Of a stretch of DNA of 56,629 bases, positions 25,425 to 33,781 are shown piece after piece. A program made the translations under genes and the position numbers. Source of the DNA: Leptolinea sp964404415 (lineage in GTDB: Bacteria > Chloroflexota > Anaerolineae > Anaerolineales > Anaerolineaceae); the NCBI GenBank assembly GCA_964404415.1, contig CAYOKC010000003.1, forward strand, positions 1 to 56,629, read 5' to 3'. Below the pieces are notes generated by a model. The model searched no databases, was not told where the DNA came from, and worked only from the letters and a program-made list of their open reading frames with translations. The first letter of the stretch is position 1; each line of letters starts with the position of its first letter.

Positions 25425-26300
25425 GTGACACTCTTTCTTCAGCAAATTGTCAGCGGTATCTCCATCGGGGCGGTGTATTCGCTTCTGGCGGTGGGATACG
25501 CGTTGGTTTACAGTGTGTATAACTTCACCAACTGGGCGTTTGACGCCTTTATGGTGGTGGGCGCTTTTGCCGGTTTCTATGCCATTACAAGTTTTTACAT
25601 GCCGGTATGGCTGGCGCTCACACTTTCCATCATCATAACGGTGGCGCTCTCATTATTCGTTGAGACTGGTGCTTACCGCCCTCTGCGTATGCGCAACGCC
25701 CCCCGCCTGTACATGATGATCTCTGCCATGGGCGCGAACCTGGCCATTATCAACATCGTAAACCTGGCGTTTGGCGGCGCGTTCCGCAAATTCCCCGAGA
25801 TCCTGCCCGGCACCATCAATGTGCAGGGGGTGGCTTTCGGCAAGATGGACCTGGCTGCGGCGATCATATCGTTCGTAGTGTTGGGTTTGCTCTGGTTCTT
25901 CCTGATGCGCACCAAACAGGGTCTGGCCATCCGCGCGAGCTCGCTGGATATGGTCACCGCCGGCATTATGGGCATCAACAATAACACGGTCGCCCTTACC
26001 ATTTTCTTTATCACCGGTGTGCTGTCTTCGATCAGCGGCGTTTTTTACGGCATCAAATATGCTGTTTTCCCGTATCTGGGCTCTGTTACAACCAAAGCCA
26101 TGATCGCCAGTATCATTGGCGGACTCGGCAGCCTGCCCGGCGCGGTGGTTGGCAGCCTGCTTCTGGGTGTGCTTGAGACGTTGATCTCCGGGTACATCTC
26201 GTCTGTGTACCGCGATCTGTTCTCGTTCACCTTCCTGATCATCATGCTGCTGTTCCTTCCGAACGGTATGTTTGGTGTGAAAACGGAAGAAAAGCTGTAG
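25425..26300 (+). CDS. livH: Branched-chain amino-acid-type ABC permease LivH
   Basis: Permease of 291 residues with about eight membrane segments, beginning LFLQQIVSGISIGAVYSLLAVGYALVYSV-like sequence characteristic of LivH (first helix, GAVYSLLAVG at residues 15-24). The inner loop GIMGINNNTVALTIFFITGVLSSISG (near 185-210) carries the EAA-like ATPase contact. The start is GTG at 25425 with GAGGAG 9 nt upstream. It lies 220 nt after livJ, across a palindrome, and 12 nt before livM. Confidence 0.92.
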   Translation: MTLFLQQIVSGISIGAVYSLLAVGYALVYSVYNFTNWAFDAFMVVGAFAGFYAITSFYMPVWLALTLSIIITVALSLFVETGAYRPLRMRNAPRLYMMISAMGANLAIINIVNLAFGGAFRKFPEILPGTINVQGVAFGKMDLAAAIISFVVLGLLWFFLMRTKQGLAIRASSLDMVTAGIMGINNNTVALTIFFITGVLSSISGVFYGIKYAVFPYLGSVTTKAMIASIIGGLGSLPGAVVGSLLLGVLETLISGYISSVYRDLFSFTFLIIMLLFLPNGMFGVKTEEKL

Positions 26301-26312
26301 AGGAGCGCATCC

Positions 26313-27218
26313 ATGGGATATATCAATACAATTATGATCCTGGGCGGCATCAGTGTCATTGCCGCGTTGGGTGTTGCCATCCTGACAGGTTACACAGGAC
26401 TATTCTCCATCGGTCACGCCGCGTTTATGGCCCTCGGTGGTTACGCGGCGGCGTACGCGTTCATGAACTGGCATTTCCCGTTCGTGGTCGCACTGCTGTT
26501 CGGCGGGTTGTTTTCCGGCCTGTGCAGCCTGCTTATCGGGTTCCCCACCTTCCGCAGTAAACTCACCGGTGACTATTTTGCCATTGCCACTTTCGGATTT
26601 GCCGAAGCGACCCGCCTGCTGTTGAACAACACCTACCAATCACTGGGCGGCGCGTTTGGTTTTACCGGCATCCCCCAGTTGACTACCCTGCCGACCGTAC
26701 TGATCTCAGTGGCGCTGGCTGTTTTCTTCGCCCACAGTTTTGTCACATCACAGTACGGCAAGAATTGCATCGCCGTCAAACAGGATGAAGTGGCCGCGCA
26801 GATGATGGGTGTTAACCTGATGAAAACCAAGCTGACCGCGTTGTTCATCAGCGCCTTCTTTGGCGGGGTGGCGGGCGGCCTGTTCGGCTTTTACATGGCG
26901 TATCTTGTTCCCTCCATGTTCACGGCCACGCGTTCCTATGACCTGCTGGCGGCTGTGGTTTTTGGCGGCATGCAGTCACTCATCGGCCCGGCTATCGCCG
27001 CGTTCGTTCTGGTGGCTGTACCCGAGCTGCTGCGCTTCTTCACCGAGTGGCGCCTTATCATCTACGGTTTGCTCTTTGTGATCATCATGATCTTCAAACC
27101 GCAGGGTTTGCTGGGCTATACCGAAATGAATTTTACCTACACGTGGTCGGTGATCAAGAATATCTTCAAGAAAATATTCGGAAAAAAAGAACCAAAGGCG
27201 GAAGGGGGTAACCGGTAA
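26313..27218 (+). CDS. livM: Branched-chain amino-acid-type ABC permease LivM
   Basis: Partner permease, 301 residues. It has the family opening ILTGYTGLFSIGHAAFMALGGYAAA (residues 26-50) and the central loop MMGVNLMKTKLTALFISAFFGGVAGGLFG (near 168-197), then FGGMQSLIGPAIAA and the final LFVIIMIFKPQGLLG. About eight to ten hydrophobic segments and a basic C-terminus (KKIFGKKEPK). AGGAGCGCATCC precedes the ATG. Its TAA shares a base with the livG ATG. Confidence 0.92.
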   Translation: MGYINTIMILGGISVIAALGVAILTGYTGLFSIGHAAFMALGGYAAAYAFMNWHFPFVVALLFGGLFSGLCSLLIGFPTFRSKLTGDYFAIATFGFAEATRLLLNNTYQSLGGAFGFTGIPQLTTLPTVLISVALAVFFAHSFVTSQYGKNCIAVKQDEVAAQMMGVNLMKTKLTALFISAFFGGVAGGLFGFYMAYLVPSMFTATRSYDLLAAVVFGGMQSLIGPAIAAFVLVAVPELLRFFTEWRLIIYGLLFVIIMIFKPQGLLGYTEMNFTYTWSVIKNIFKKIFGKKEPKAEGGNR

Positions 27219-28024
27219 TGGGCGGCCCCGTTCTTTCCCTCGATTCTGTTTCCGTCTCATTTGGCGGTGTGAAAGCCGTGCGTAATGTCTCCTTTCACCT
27301 GGAACCCGGTGAGTTGATCGGCCTGATTGGCCCCAACGGCGCCGGCAAAACGACGATCTTTAACCTGATCACAGGTTCAGTTAAACCAACCGAAGGTGTG
27401 ATCTCTTTCAAGGGTACGAGTATTGTCGGAAAAACATCCGACCAGTTGTGCCATCTGGGGATCAGCCGCACGTTCCAGAATATTCGCCTGTTCCCTCAGA
27501 TGTCGGTCTTTGAGAATGTGGCGCTGGGTTTGCACAGTGATCCGCACTATTCCCTGTTTGAAGCATTCGTCCGCACTCCCAATGCCCGTCGTAAGGAAAA
27601 GGAAGTGGAACAGCAGGTTCATGAACTGCTGGCGTTGGTCGGGTTGGATGAGTTTGTTCAGCAGAAAGCCGGCATCCTCCCTTATGGTTTGCAGCGCCGG
27701 TTGGAATTGGCGCGGGCTATGGCTACGTCACCGGACCTGCTGCTGCTGGATGAACCGGCAGCCGGTATGAACGAAGATGAATGCGCCGAGCTGATCAAAA
27801 TGATCCGCCACATTCATGAATTGAAAAAATACACCATCATCCTGATCGAGCATCACATGAATGTGGTGATGGATCTGTGCCGCGATTCCCGTATTATGGT
27901 TCTAAACCTGGGTGAAACCCTGGCGATCGGGTCGCCATCTGAAATTCAGAACAACCCGAAGGTCATCGCGGCATATCTTGGTGAGAAAAGAGAGCGAAAT
28001 GGCAGAAAACGTTCCATTTCTTGA
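27218..28024 (+). CDS. livG: Branched-chain amino-acid-type ABC ATPase LivG
   Basis: ATPase of 268 residues. Walker A GPNGAGKTTIFN near 38-49, Q-loop SRTFQNIRLFPQM near 85, signature LPYGLQRRLELARAMA near 150 (the variant YGxQRRLE signature of LivG), Walker B LLLLDEPAAGMNEDE near 172, and switch His in LIEHHMNVVMDLC. The extra segment PNARRKEKEVEQ near 118 is a LivG feature. It overlaps livM by 1 nt and livF by 26 nt, a fully coupled operon. Confidence 0.93.
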   Translation: MGGPVLSLDSVSVSFGGVKAVRNVSFHLEPGELIGLIGPNGAGKTTIFNLITGSVKPTEGVISFKGTSIVGKTSDQLCHLGISRTFQNIRLFPQMSVFENVALGLHSDPHYSLFEAFVRTPNARRKEKEVEQQVHELLALVGLDEFVQQKAGILPYGLQRRLELARAMATSPDLLLLDEPAAGMNEDECAELIKMIRHIHELKKYTIILIEHHMNVVMDLCRDSRIMVLNLGETLAIGSPSEIQNNPKVIAAYLGEKRERNGRKRSIS

Positions 28025-28736
28025 TATCGTTGATTTAAACGTACACTATGGCGGTATTCACGCCCTGCGGAATATCAATTTGCAGATCGCGAAAGGTGAG
28101 ATCGCTTCGGTGATCGGCGCCAACGGTGCGGGTAAATCCACCCTGTTGAAGACCATCGGCAGCGTGAAAACCTTCACATCCGGCAGCATTAAGATCAACG
28201 GCACGGACATCCCCAAACAATCGTATCAGGTGGTTAAGGCGGGTGTCACTCTTGTGCCGGAAGGCCGCCGGATTTTCGGTCCTTTGAGTGTGAAAGAGAA
28301 CCTGCTGCTGGGCGCGTATTCAAAATCGGATGCAGATCAAGTCAATCGCACCATGGAAGAAGTGTTCACCCTGTTCCCTGTTTTGCGCGACCGCGCGAAA
28401 CAGCCGGGTGGAACGCTTTCAGGCGGCGAGCAACAAATGCTGGCCATCGGCCGCGCGTTGATGTCTGAGCCGCAATTATTGCTGCTCGACGAACCGTCGC
28501 TGGGGCTGGCCCCGCTGATCATCGACCTGGTACTGGATACCATTGTAAAATTGAACGAGGAAACCGGCCTGACGATCCTGCTGGTGGAACAGAATGCCAG
28601 CCTGGCTCTTGAGATCAGCGACCATTCCTTTGTTCTCGAAACCGGTGAGATCAAAATTCGCGGTCGCGGCATTGACCTGCTGGATGATCCCCGTGTTAAG
28701 GAAAGTTACCTGGGTTTATCCGCTACCGAGAAATAG
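27999..28736 (+). CDS. livF: Branched-chain amino-acid-type ABC ATPase LivF
   Basis: Second ATPase, 245 residues from the ATG at 27999 (MAENVPFLDI), which lies 26 nt inside livG; AGAGCGAA before it is a modest SD, and coupling is likely. Walker A GANGAGKSTLLKTI near 42, PEGRRIFGPLSV near 88 (LivF-specific), signature LSGGEQQMLAIGRALM near 138, Walker B LLLLDEPSLGLAP near 158, switch LVEQNASLALEISD. It pairs with LivG under the LivH/LivM pore. Confidence 0.93.
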   Translation: MAENVPFLDIVDLNVHYGGIHALRNINLQIAKGEIASVIGANGAGKSTLLKTIGSVKTFTSGSIKINGTDIPKQSYQVVKAGVTLVPEGRRIFGPLSVKENLLLGAYSKSDADQVNRTMEEVFTLFPVLRDRAKQPGGTLSGGEQQMLAIGRALMSEPQLLLLDEPSLGLAPLIIDLVLDTIVKLNEETGLTILLVEQNASLALEISDHSFVLETGEIKIRGRGIDLLDDPRVKESYLGLSATEK

Positions 28737-28754
28737 ACAATATCGAGGTATAAC

Positions 28755-30356
28755 ATGACAGAAAACAGTAACCTTGTTTTATTTAATGGTGTATTCCATA
28801 CCCTGAATGATGCGAATCCTCTTGCTTCCGCCGTTGCAGTGCGAAGCGGCAAGTTCATTTTTGTTGGTGACGAAACCGGGGCGAAAGCCGCGTTTGCCAA
28901 TGAACCTTACGAAGTGGTTGACTTGAAGGGCGCGGCCGTTGTGCCCGGCCTGACAGACGCGCATCTGCATTTTGAATACTACGCGTTGATGCTGCAGAAT
29001 ATTAATGCTGAATTGCCCACCGCCGAAGATGTGGTGGCTGAAGTGGAAAAACGTGTCAAATCAACCCCCGAAGGAAAGTGGATTACCGGCTTTGGCTGGA
29101 ACCACAACGTGTGGGGCGGTGAGTTCCCCACGGCCGCCATGCTGGATAAAGTGGCTCCGCGGCATCCCGTCTCATTGCAGGCCAAGAGCGGCCATGCCAT
29201 CTGGGTGAACAGCGCGGCGTTGAAAGCAGTCGGCATAACCAACGACACGCCTGACCCGAAGGGCGGACAGATCCTGCGTGACGCGGCCGGCAAGGCTACC
29301 GGCGTCATCCTGGAAGAAGCCATGTGGCTGGTTGACCGCAATATTCCGGCGCCGACCACCGAAGAACTGGCTGATGCCATAGAGTACGCTTTGAAAGAAG
29401 CCAACAAAATGGGGCTCACCGGTGTGCATGACCTTGACCAGCCCAGCGCGTTCAAAGCCTTCCAGAAGCTCCACAAGGCCGGTAAACTGACCCTGCGTGT
29501 CAACAAAGGGATTCCCCTCGCGTACCTTGATCAGGTGATCTCCGCGGGCCTGTACACCGGTTTCGGTGACGATATGCTGCACTTGGGGCCGGTCAAGATG
29601 TTCGCCGATGGCGCTCTTGGCCCGCGTACAGCCTGGATGCTGGCCGGTTATGATTCTGCCCCGCAGGATACCGGCATTGCCACCACTGATGTAGAGGTTC
29701 TGTGCGAGAGTGTATTGAAAGCCAATGCCAACGGATTGGCCGTAGCCATTCATGCCATCGGTGACCGGGCGAACCGCGAAATTCTGGATATCTATGCCGA
29801 AGCAAAGAAACAGTTGCCGGATACCGGCCTGCGCAACCGGATCGAGCATGTGCAGTTGCTTTCTCCGGAAGATATTGGCCGGCTGGGCGACCTGGGGGTG
29901 ATCGCCTCCATGCAGCCCATCCACGCCACATCCGATATGGACATCGCGGAAAAGCACTGGGGTTCCCGGCTTTCCGGCGCGTACGCGTTGAAGTCACAAC
30001 TCAAGCATGGCGCCGTTCTGGCGCTCGGGTCTGATTGCCCGGTGGAGACGGCTGATCCGCTGGTGGGCATCCACGCGGCTGTTACCCGCCGGCGTGCCGA
30101 TGGGACACCCGGCCCGGAAGGCTGGCTGCCGGCAGAGCGGTTGACGGTTGAAGAGGCGGTAAAAGGATATACGCAGGGTCCGGCGTATGCCTGTGGTATG
30201 GAAGACCGCCTGGGTACCATCGCTGAAGGCTATCTGGCAGATCTGACAATCCTGGATAAAGATATCTTTGCCATCGATCCCATGGATATTCTGAAAACCA
30301 GAGTCCTGGGAACCGTGGTTGACGGCCGTATGGTCTGGCGAAGCACGGATATCTAA
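28755..30356 (+). CDS. YtcJ-like metal-dependent amidohydrolase
   Basis: Hydrolase of the amidohydrolase superfamily (amidohydro_3, YtcJ group), 533 residues, cytoplasmic. The metal-binding HxH is DAHLH (His70, His72). GVHDLDQ near 224, KMFADGALGPRT near 280, AIHAIGDRANREIL near 330, RIEHVQLL near 363 and GSDCPVETADP (metal Asp) near 420 complete the site. GAGG lies before the ATG, 18 nt after livF, and a strong terminator follows, so it is the last gene of the transporter operon. It probably cleaves the imported compound or an amide derived from it; the bond is unknown. Confidence 0.88.
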   Translation: MTENSNLVLFNGVFHTLNDANPLASAVAVRSGKFIFVGDETGAKAAFANEPYEVVDLKGAAVVPGLTDAHLHFEYYALMLQNINAELPTAEDVVAEVEKRVKSTPEGKWITGFGWNHNVWGGEFPTAAMLDKVAPRHPVSLQAKSGHAIWVNSAALKAVGITNDTPDPKGGQILRDAAGKATGVILEEAMWLVDRNIPAPTTEELADAIEYALKEANKMGLTGVHDLDQPSAFKAFQKLHKAGKLTLRVNKGIPLAYLDQVISAGLYTGFGDDMLHLGPVKMFADGALGPRTAWMLAGYDSAPQDTGIATTDVEVLCESVLKANANGLAVAIHAIGDRANREILDIYAEAKKQLPDTGLRNRIEHVQLLSPEDIGRLGDLGVIASMQPIHATSDMDIAEKHWGSRLSGAYALKSQLKHGAVLALGSDCPVETADPLVGIHAAVTRRRADGTPGPEGWLPAERLTVEEAVKGYTQGPAYACGMEDRLGTIAEGYLADLTILDKDIFAIDPMDILKTRVLGTVVDGRMVWRSTDI

Positions 30357-30373
30357 GTCGTACATTACCAAAT

Positions 30374-30419
30374 AAGAACGGTACAGGCCCGAGGGAGTTG
30401 GACCTGTACCGTTCTTTTT
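30374..30419 (+). terminator. Terminator of the ABC/amidohydrolase operon
   Basis: AAGAACGGTACAGG (30374-30387) and CCTGTACCGTTCTT (30403-30416) form a 14-bp stem with a 15-nt loop, followed by T residues to 30419. It may also serve the convergent cheW transcript. Confidence 0.92.
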
Positions 30420-30468
30420 ATTAAGCTACCCGTAAAACCAGTAAAAAGATGTGGTTATTTTTTGAGGC

Positions 30469-30921
30469 TCATCCTGCCAGTTTGGCGGTTTGGGCGATTT
30501 CTTCTTTACTCAATATCTGATCCAAATTGAGCATGATGATGAGCCGTTTCTCGATGCGGGCGATACCGGCAATAAAACTCGAATTGATGGTAGTCACAAT
30601 GGCCGGGGCGGGTTCAATCACAGAATCGTCGATGGTTAGCACCTCCGATACCGCTGTGACGATCATACCAACCTTCATGGAATCCAGGCTGACCACGATG
30701 ATCCGGGTATCGTTGTTGCGTTTTTGCTCGGGAATGCCGAAGCGTTTTGCCAGATCGATCACCGGCAGCACTGTCCCGCGCAGGTTCGTGATCCCTTCCA
30801 CGAAGTCAGGGCACTTAGGAACGCGCGTGATCTCCTGGATCTTGATAATGCTTTCTACATGCGCGATCTCGATACCGTATGATTCACTGGCCAGTTCAAA
30901 TATGACTAATTGTCTTTCCAT
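30469..30921 (-). CDS. cheW: Chemotaxis scaffold protein CheW
   Basis: Adaptor of 150 residues linking chemoreceptors to the CheA kinase. It shows the CheW double-barrel pattern: RQLVIFELASESYGIEI, VESIIKIQEITRVP, FVEGITNLRGTVLPVIDLAKRFG (the GxxNLRG signature), RIIVVSLDSMKVGMIVTAVSEVLTI and a C-terminal LIIMLNLDQIL. I start at 30921 since AGGAGAAAA precedes that ATG; the in-frame extension upstream is unlike the family. It lies 89 nt after a CZB chemoreceptor gene on the same strand and is probably co-transcribed with it. No cheA, cheY, cheR or cheB occurs in the window. Confidence 0.92.
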   Translation of the reverse strand: MERQLVIFELASESYGIEIAHVESIIKIQEITRVPKCPDFVEGITNLRGTVLPVIDLAKRFGIPEQKRNNDTRIIVVSLDSMKVGMIVTAVSEVLTIDDSVIEPAPAIVTTINSSFIAGIARIEKRLIIMLNLDQILSKEEIAQTAKLAG

Positions 30922-31010
30922 TTTTTCTCCTGTTGTTAGTACATCCCGGTTGTATGTTGTGATCATTGATTGACTCATTAACCATTCTTGCGGGATGTTG
31001 AACAGATCTG

Positions 31011-33452
31011 CTAAACCACATTTTTCATTTGATCAAGAGCATTCAAAACACCAGAGGATGTCTCTCTCAATTTCTGTAACACAGGAAGGGATTGAGTGGG
31101 ACCACCTTCGTTGTAGGTCTTAACAAACTCTTTTATCAGCGCGTGACACTTGATGTGTATATCTTCCACATTTCGGAATTCTTTCAACTCGCCGTATTCC
31201 GTTTTTCCTACGCCGTAATACCAACGCCCCAGGGAACATTGTTTTTCTGAGGGTAATTGAGCGGCGTCAAGTTTTTCGCCTCCATTTTGCATGGTTTCGG
31301 CTTTCTTAAGCCAGTTCAAATGAGCGGTTTTAAATATCTCAATTTCATCCATCATTTCATCGCGTGAAAGATGTGTCAACCGGAAGCGTTTGACGATCTC
31401 CTGCAGCACCTGCGCCATCATGGCCAGAGATTGCGCGGAGGCTGTAACTTCCTCCACCTGGGCGGTCATCTCTTCCGTGGAAGCGGAGACTTCCTCGATG
31501 GCGGCGCTGTTCTCTTCACTCACACTGGCTATGCTTTCAATTGCCTGGGTCACTTCAGTTGAATTGGCAGACATCTCTTCGGTGGCGGCGGTATTTTCTT
31601 CCACAATGGCTGAAACCGAATCAACCGACGTAACCAGTTCTCCGGACGATTCGCTCATTTTTGACACAGCCTGGCTGGCCAGAGCTGCCTGGTTATTAAC
31701 AGCCTGCGCGGCTTTTAAGATTTCTGCCAGCGCTTTTCCAGATTCGTTGGCTCGCGATACGCCAAGTACTACTTCCTGGGAACCCTCGTCCATTGCCCTG
31801 ACGGCCTCTGATACGGTAGTCTGTATTCCGGCGATCAATGCGCCGATCTCTTTCGTCGCCTGTGATGAGCGTTCGGCCAGTTTGCGCACCTCATCAGCCA
31901 CTACCGCGAATCCCTTGCCATGCTCTCCCGCGCGGGCAGCTTCAATGGCGGCATTTAGCGCCAGCAGGTTGGTTTGAGAGGCAATATCTTCAATGGTTTC
32001 AACAATGGCTCCGATTTCACTGGAGCGTTGACCCATTTCCTGAACTTTTTCAGCCGAAGCGCCCACCTTTGTTCGGATACTCTCCATGCCGGTGAGGGTG
32101 TCATTCACTGTAACAGCGCCGCTTTTGGCTGCCTCAGCCGCGGCAGTAGAATCACGTGTGACAGACGACACGCTATCATTCACCTGCTGGATGGCATTGT
32201 TCATAATGGTAGTGATTTCCGCGGCCTTGGATATTGCCTGACTCTGTTCCTGCGCGCCCTTGGCCACGCCTTCAATGGCTTTGGACATCTGCTCGGTGGC
32301 AGAGGCGGTCTTGTTTACCGCGTTTGCCTGATCTGACGTTCCTTTGGCCACCTGCTGGATGGTGATACTGATCTGGTTGGTCGCCTGACCGGCCTGAGTG
32401 GCGGCTTCGGCCAGTTGGCCCGATGCCGCTGTTAAATTAGCCGCGTTTTCTGTAATTTCCGTCACTGTCTGACGTAACCCGTTCACCATGGTCAGGAAGG
32501 CGTTCCCGAGCTCATCTTTTTCCGATTTTGGTTGAATAGACACCGAAAGGTCGTTGTTGGCGATCGTATGGGCTACGTCACCCATGGTCTGTAAATACTG
32601 GATCAAATTCTCCAGCGATTTGGAGATATCGCCAATCTCATCCTTCCGGTTCAACATCTTTTCACGGGCTTTGGATTCAATTTTCTTTATTAGCGTACCA
32701 TCTTTGGACCCGGAATTATCTGCCATTGCTGTGGCGTCGGAATTTCGCAGGAGATCACCCTCGGAAATTTTTATCAACGCGCCGGTAGTCTGGGCCAGCG
32801 GTATGGCGATATTGCGGGTGATTGCAACGCCCATGAAGATGGCCAATATTATGCTGAGCAGGGCGATACCTACCAACCAGAATTGGGCTGTGGCAAAGGT
32901 TGAATCACCGTTCGTTTTTTCTGCTTCTGCTCTATTAACTGTCAGATCAATGACTTTTGTGGTGGTGGTTCCAACAGTCTTGCGCGCGTTTGAAAGATCT
33001 CCACCATCCAAAGCGCTTGCAATGGCTGCTTCTGTGTCACCTTTATCGACGAAGGAAATAAATGAATCAAGAGTTATGTAATAATTTTTTACTGCGCTCT
33101 CTAATTCGACTATTGCGGTTTCCTGGTCTGGTGATAGATTGGCTTTCTTGTACTCACCTAAATAATTTGTTATGGCGGTCTTTTCGGTGCTTATAGTTTC
33201 TAAAATATTCTGCCTTTGATCAGCAATCGCTAAATACTTAAAAGCATCCCCCCGCATGGATAAAAGGGTGGATTCCGCATTTTCGATATTAATTATTGGC
33301 TTCAATCCGTCGTTATAAAGAATGGTTGTGCCGTTATTAAGACTCCTCATGTTGAAATAATTAAGGATTGATACTGCGATGATGATCACCACCACGATCA
33401 TAAAACCGCCTATCAATTTGGCACCGGTCTTGATGTTATCCAGAAATTTCAT
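31011..33452 (-). CDS. Methyl-accepting chemotaxis protein with C-terminal zinc-binding CZB domain
   Basis: Chemoreceptor of 813 residues. TM1 12-35, four-helix-bundle sensor about 36-185, TM2 about 188-210, HAMP with a Ser/Asp/Lys-rich insertion (about 225-265), signalling coiled coil with tip ASQTNLLALNAAIEAARAGE near 490-510, and from about 689 a CZB (chemoreceptor zinc-binding) domain. CZB residues are visible: HLNWL, CSLGRWYYGVG and HIKCHALI, giving the His-Cys-His-His zinc set. CZB domains sense zinc or hypochlorous-acid oxidation of the Cys. It precedes cheW. Its membrane and signalling parts closely resemble the next receptor upstream, which lacks CZB. Confidence 0.95.
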   Translation of the reverse strand: MKFLDNIKTGAKLIGGFMIVVVIIIAVSILNYFNMRSLNNGTTILYNDGLKPIINIENAESTLLSMRGDAFKYLAIADQRQNILETISTEKTAITNYLGEYKKANLSPDQETAIVELESAVKNYYITLDSFISFVDKGDTEAAIASALDGGDLSNARKTVGTTTTKVIDLTVNRAEAEKTNGDSTFATAQFWLVGIALLSIILAIFMGVAITRNIAIPLAQTTGALIKISEGDLLRNSDATAMADNSGSKDGTLIKKIESKAREKMLNRKDEIGDISKSLENLIQYLQTMGDVAHTIANNDLSVSIQPKSEKDELGNAFLTMVNGLRQTVTEITENAANLTAASGQLAEAATQAGQATNQISITIQQVAKGTSDQANAVNKTASATEQMSKAIEGVAKGAQEQSQAISKAAEITTIMNNAIQQVNDSVSSVTRDSTAAAEAAKSGAVTVNDTLTGMESIRTKVGASAEKVQEMGQRSSEIGAIVETIEDIASQTNLLALNAAIEAARAGEHGKGFAVVADEVRKLAERSSQATKEIGALIAGIQTTVSEAVRAMDEGSQEVVLGVSRANESGKALAEILKAAQAVNNQAALASQAVSKMSESSGELVTSVDSVSAIVEENTAATEEMSANSTEVTQAIESIASVSEENSAAIEEVSASTEEMTAQVEEVTASAQSLAMMAQVLQEIVKRFRLTHLSRDEMMDEIEIFKTAHLNWLKKAETMQNGGEKLDAAQLPSEKQCSLGRWYYGVGKTEYGELKEFRNVEDIHIKCHALIKEFVKTYNEGGPTQSLPVLQKLRETSSGVLNALDQMKNVV

Positions 33453-33690
33453 TTCTCTCTCTCCCTTTTTTTGATGTTTAAATGATGGTATATCCGGTTG
33501 GATTCACCAGCTGGCTGCCGTGATGGTTGTCTCTATGGTGATATCAAATTTAAGAGGGTGCCTGTTTCCCCCCTCTATTCGATGCGATGTAGTAGCGTCA
33601 AAGCGGACTATTTATCATAGTAAGTAGAATGGTGTAAAAATTCAATAAAAACCAATAAAAATCACCCATATAACGGATGGATTCTTATTC

Positions 33691-33727
33691 AAAAAACCGG
33701 GTGGTCATTGGAAGACCACCCGGTTTT
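33691..33727 (-). terminator. Terminator between the two paralogous chemoreceptor genes
   Basis: AAAACCGGGTGGTC (33693-33706) and GACCACCCGGTTTT (33714-33727) form a 14-bp stem with a 7-nt loop; on the minus strand six T residues end it. It lies in the 329-nt spacer 33453-33781, whose remaining AT-rich sequence should hold the promoter of the downstream CZB receptor but shows no clear boxes. Confidence 0.92.
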
Positions 33728-33781
33728 AGAAAATTCCACCAGGAATTATCCGCTATTCGTTGTGCAATTCATGATTGATGG

